This document shows positions 62,521 through 64,000 of a DNA stretch of 64,000 nucleotides, piece after piece (position 1 is the first letter of the stretch; every line of letters begins with the position of its first letter). Location: positions 62,001-126,000 of the forward strand of contig NZ_CAJTMT010000006.1 in NCBI RefSeq assembly GCF_910577345.1, given 5' to 3'. Position numbers and translations under genes: made by a program. The DNA is from an uncultured Duncaniella sp. Its GTDB lineage: Bacteria; Bacteroidota; Bacteroidia; Bacteroidales; Muribaculaceae. Below the pieces are notes generated by a model. It worked only from the letters and a program-made list of their open reading frames with translations. It had not been told where the DNA came from and did no database searches.

Positions 62521-63557
62521 GCGCCTCTGCCAAGGCTGGCCGCGACCGGGTGGCCGTCGTCATACTCAATTGGAACGGTGTGCGCTTTCTCCGTGAGTAT
62601 CTGCCTTCCGTGGTGAAGCATACTCCTCGGGAGATTGCGGATGTGATTGTGGCAGACAATGGTTCGACAGATGAATCGCTCGAAGTTCTGCGTGAGGAGT
62701 TCCCGGATGTCAGACGGATGGAGTTTGATGTCAACCACGGTTTTGCCGAGGGCTACAATATTGCCATCCGAGAACTTGCCGATTCCTACAAATATGCCGT
62801 GCTGCTCAATTCGGATGTCAAGGTCGATGATGACTGGCTGACTGAACTTTACCGGTTTATGCAGGCCCATCCCGAAGTCGGAGCGCTACAACCCAAATTG
62901 CTTTCACTTACCAATCCATCGGAGTTTGAATATGCCGGTGCTATGGGTGGTTTCCTTGACAGAAACGGCTATCCCTATTGCCGAGGGCGTATATTTGACA
63001 CCGTAGAGGCTGACACCGGCCAATATGACACGCCTATGGAGGTCGAATGGGCTTCCGGTGCGGCATTGATGGTCGACACCCGTCTATATGTGGAATTAGG
63101 CGGACTTGACAAGGAGTTTTTTGCCCACATGGAGGAGATTGACCTCTGCTGGCGCATCCGCTTGGCAGGAAGGCAGGTGTGGGCTATCCCGACGGCGCAT
63201 GTCTATCATTTGGGTGGCGGAAGTCTTCCGGCCTCAAATCCAAAGAAGACCTATCTGAATTTCCGCAACAATCTGCTGATGCTCTACAAGAACCTTCCGC
63301 GCAAGGGTAGGGGAGCGAAGCTTTTCTACAGGCGTTTGCTCGACACGCTGGCATGGGCCAAGTTTGTGGCGACCGCTAATTTCAAAAATGCTTCCGCAAT
63401 CGTCGGTGCGCACCGCGATTTCGCGAAGATGCGTAGCCTTTACGGAAATCCCGATGCGCGCGAGAATCTGATTGCCTGGAATCCGAATATACTGATTGAA
63501 TATTTCGCTAAATCCCGCAAGCGTTTTTCAGAAATAAGAAATCACGCAGGAAAATGA
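62517..63557 (+). CDS. Glycosyltransferase family 2 protein
   Basis: GT-A fold glycosyltransferase of 346 residues. The start at 62517 overlaps the mtaB stop (ATGA); the frame upstream is antisense-like reading of mtaB. The N-terminal VAVVILNWNGVRFL, VADNGSTDESL and AVLLNSDVKVDDDW (DxD-type metal site) are typical. EWASGAALMVDTRLY and EEIDLCWRIRLAGRQVWAIP resemble rhamnosyltransferase-like GT2 proteins. Two basic C-terminal helices may contact the membrane. It probably acts in cell-surface polysaccharide or glycolipid synthesis, but the sugar is unknown. Confidence 0.9.
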   Translation: MSASAKAGRDRVAVVILNWNGVRFLREYLPSVVKHTPREIADVIVADNGSTDESLEVLREEFPDVRRMEFDVNHGFAEGYNIAIRELADSYKYAVLLNSDVKVDDDWLTELYRFMQAHPEVGALQPKLLSLTNPSEFEYAGAMGGFLDRNGYPYCRGRIFDTVEADTGQYDTPMEVEWASGAALMVDTRLYVELGGLDKEFFAHMEEIDLCWRIRLAGRQVWAIPTAHVYHLGGGSLPASNPKKTYLNFRNNLLMLYKNLPRKGRGAKLFYRRLLDTLAWAKFVATANFKNASAIVGAHRDFAKMRSLYGNPDARENLIAWNPNILIEYFAKSRKRFSEIRNHAGK

Positions 63558-63582
63558 ATTGAATTTGTTTTAGTTAAATAAG

Positions 63583-63625
63583 AATATGGGTTAAAGGTTG
63601 CATTCAAGCACCTTTAACCCATATT
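63583..63625. terminator. Terminator between the GT2 gene and surE
   Basis: 15-bp perfect arms (63583-63597 and 63611-63625) with a 13-base loop, followed by GGTTTTAT on the plus strand. It lies between convergent genes. Confidence 0.75.
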
Positions 63626-63649
63626 GGTTTTATGCGTTTTGTCGAGTCG

Positions 63650-64000
63650 TCATTTATCTGAAATCAGATTGCTGATGGCGGTGATTTGGTCGGCAGCGGT
63701 CTGGTCGGGACGTATCGGAACTATTGTGGCATACTGTTGAGCGAGCCAGTATTCGTCGGTTGAAGGGTCGTCGGGTTGCTCGTTGTAGAGCTTTCCGGTC
63801 AGCCAGTAGAATGATTTTCCGTGAGGTGTGGCGTATGTCGCGTATTCTTCCGTCCAGTGGCTCTTTGCTGCGCGGACCACTTTCACGCCCTTCGGGGTAC
63901 AACGGGCAGGGAAGTTCACGTTGAGGCAGATTCCTTCGGGGAGGCCCTGGCTGATGACCCGTGATGTGATTTCGGTCACGAACGGGGTCACCGGATCAAA
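63650..64000 (-). CDS. surE: 5'/3'-nucleotidase SurE (partial, runs off right edge)
   Basis: C-terminal part (116 codons plus stop) of a SurE-type metal-dependent phosphatase that hydrolyses nucleoside monophosphates and survival-related phosphates. The visible sequence has LPEGICLNVNFPA, KGVKVVRAAKSHWTEEY, and DEYWLAQQYATIVPIRPDQT near the end, which match the SurE C-terminal half. The N-terminal metal site (DDG motif) lies beyond base 64000. The frame stays open to the window edge, so the apparent GTG at 63991 is not the start. Confidence 0.88.
   Translation of the reverse strand, partial: FDPVTPFVTEITSRVISQGLPEGICLNVNFPARCTPKGVKVVRAAKSHWTEEYATYATPHGKSFYWLTGKLYNEQPDDPSTDEYWLAQQYATIVPIRPDQTAADQITAISNLISDK

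Overview
The window looks like chromosomal DNA from a gut member of the Bacteroidales, most probably Muribaculaceae (family placement is inference). The evidence is a moderate GC content, repeated TTTG-N20-TAnnTTTG promoters of the Bacteroidetes primary sigma factor, and Bacteroidetes-restricted protein families: fimbrillins, DUF5119, DUF3575, PCMD and LptD_2-like proteins. Most genes are housekeeping or cell-surface genes. There is no phage, no CRISPR array and no complete insertion sequence.

Layout. 1-1932: an ABC ATPase (cut by the left edge) faces an ECF sigma factor plus a membrane protein, across a mirrored pair of ECF-type promoters. 2110-5441: pyrB, pyrI, a flavin reductase and glyA. 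5627-9075 (minus): a pectate lyase translationally coupled to a small secreted protein, then mscL. 9446-12183: gapA and a secreted protein, the latter flanked by two copies of a ~210-bp repeat that shows covarying base pairs. 12817-16961 (minus): Na+/alanine symporter, TPM-domain protein, dGTPase. 17280-30080 (minus): a fimbrial locus reading DUF3575 outer-membrane protein, DUF5119 anchor-like lipoprotein, then five fimbrillin-type lipoproteins, the first of them frameshifted. 30793-30877: tRNA-Ser(UGA). 31177-34877 (minus): GT4 glycosyltransferase, flippase-like protein, NfeD protease. 34985-37827 (minus): menB-menC-menE. 38102-39331: serB. 39420-44277: transposase scars and a type I restriction-modification pair (an M-S fusion with a single target-recognition domain, plus R with a triple cysteine repeat), probably acquired. 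44789-52317 (minus): a very large alpha-2-macroglobulin, a Spy-like protein, an anti-sigma-like protein and a second ECF sigma factor. 52461-56141: beta-barrel and PCMD lipoprotein, with a divergent secreted PCMD/calycin-like protein. 56247-60407 (minus): small conserved protein, MITE-like element, small porin, LptD-like protein. 60682-63557: Lrp regulator, mtaB, GT2 glycosyltransferase. 63650-64000 (minus): the 3' part of surE.

How it fits together. Envelope biogenesis dominates: LptD, fimbriae, glycolipid-type glycosyltransferase plus flippase, NfeD, alpha-2-macroglobulin, TPM and two ECF modules. The men genes support menaquinone for anaerobic respiration. pyrBI, glyA, serB and dgt supply nucleotide and one-carbon metabolism. 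Protein starts were moved inward from the longest frame in several genes when the signal peptide, the family N-terminus, a stop/start overlap or a promoter position showed the upstream extension to be false.
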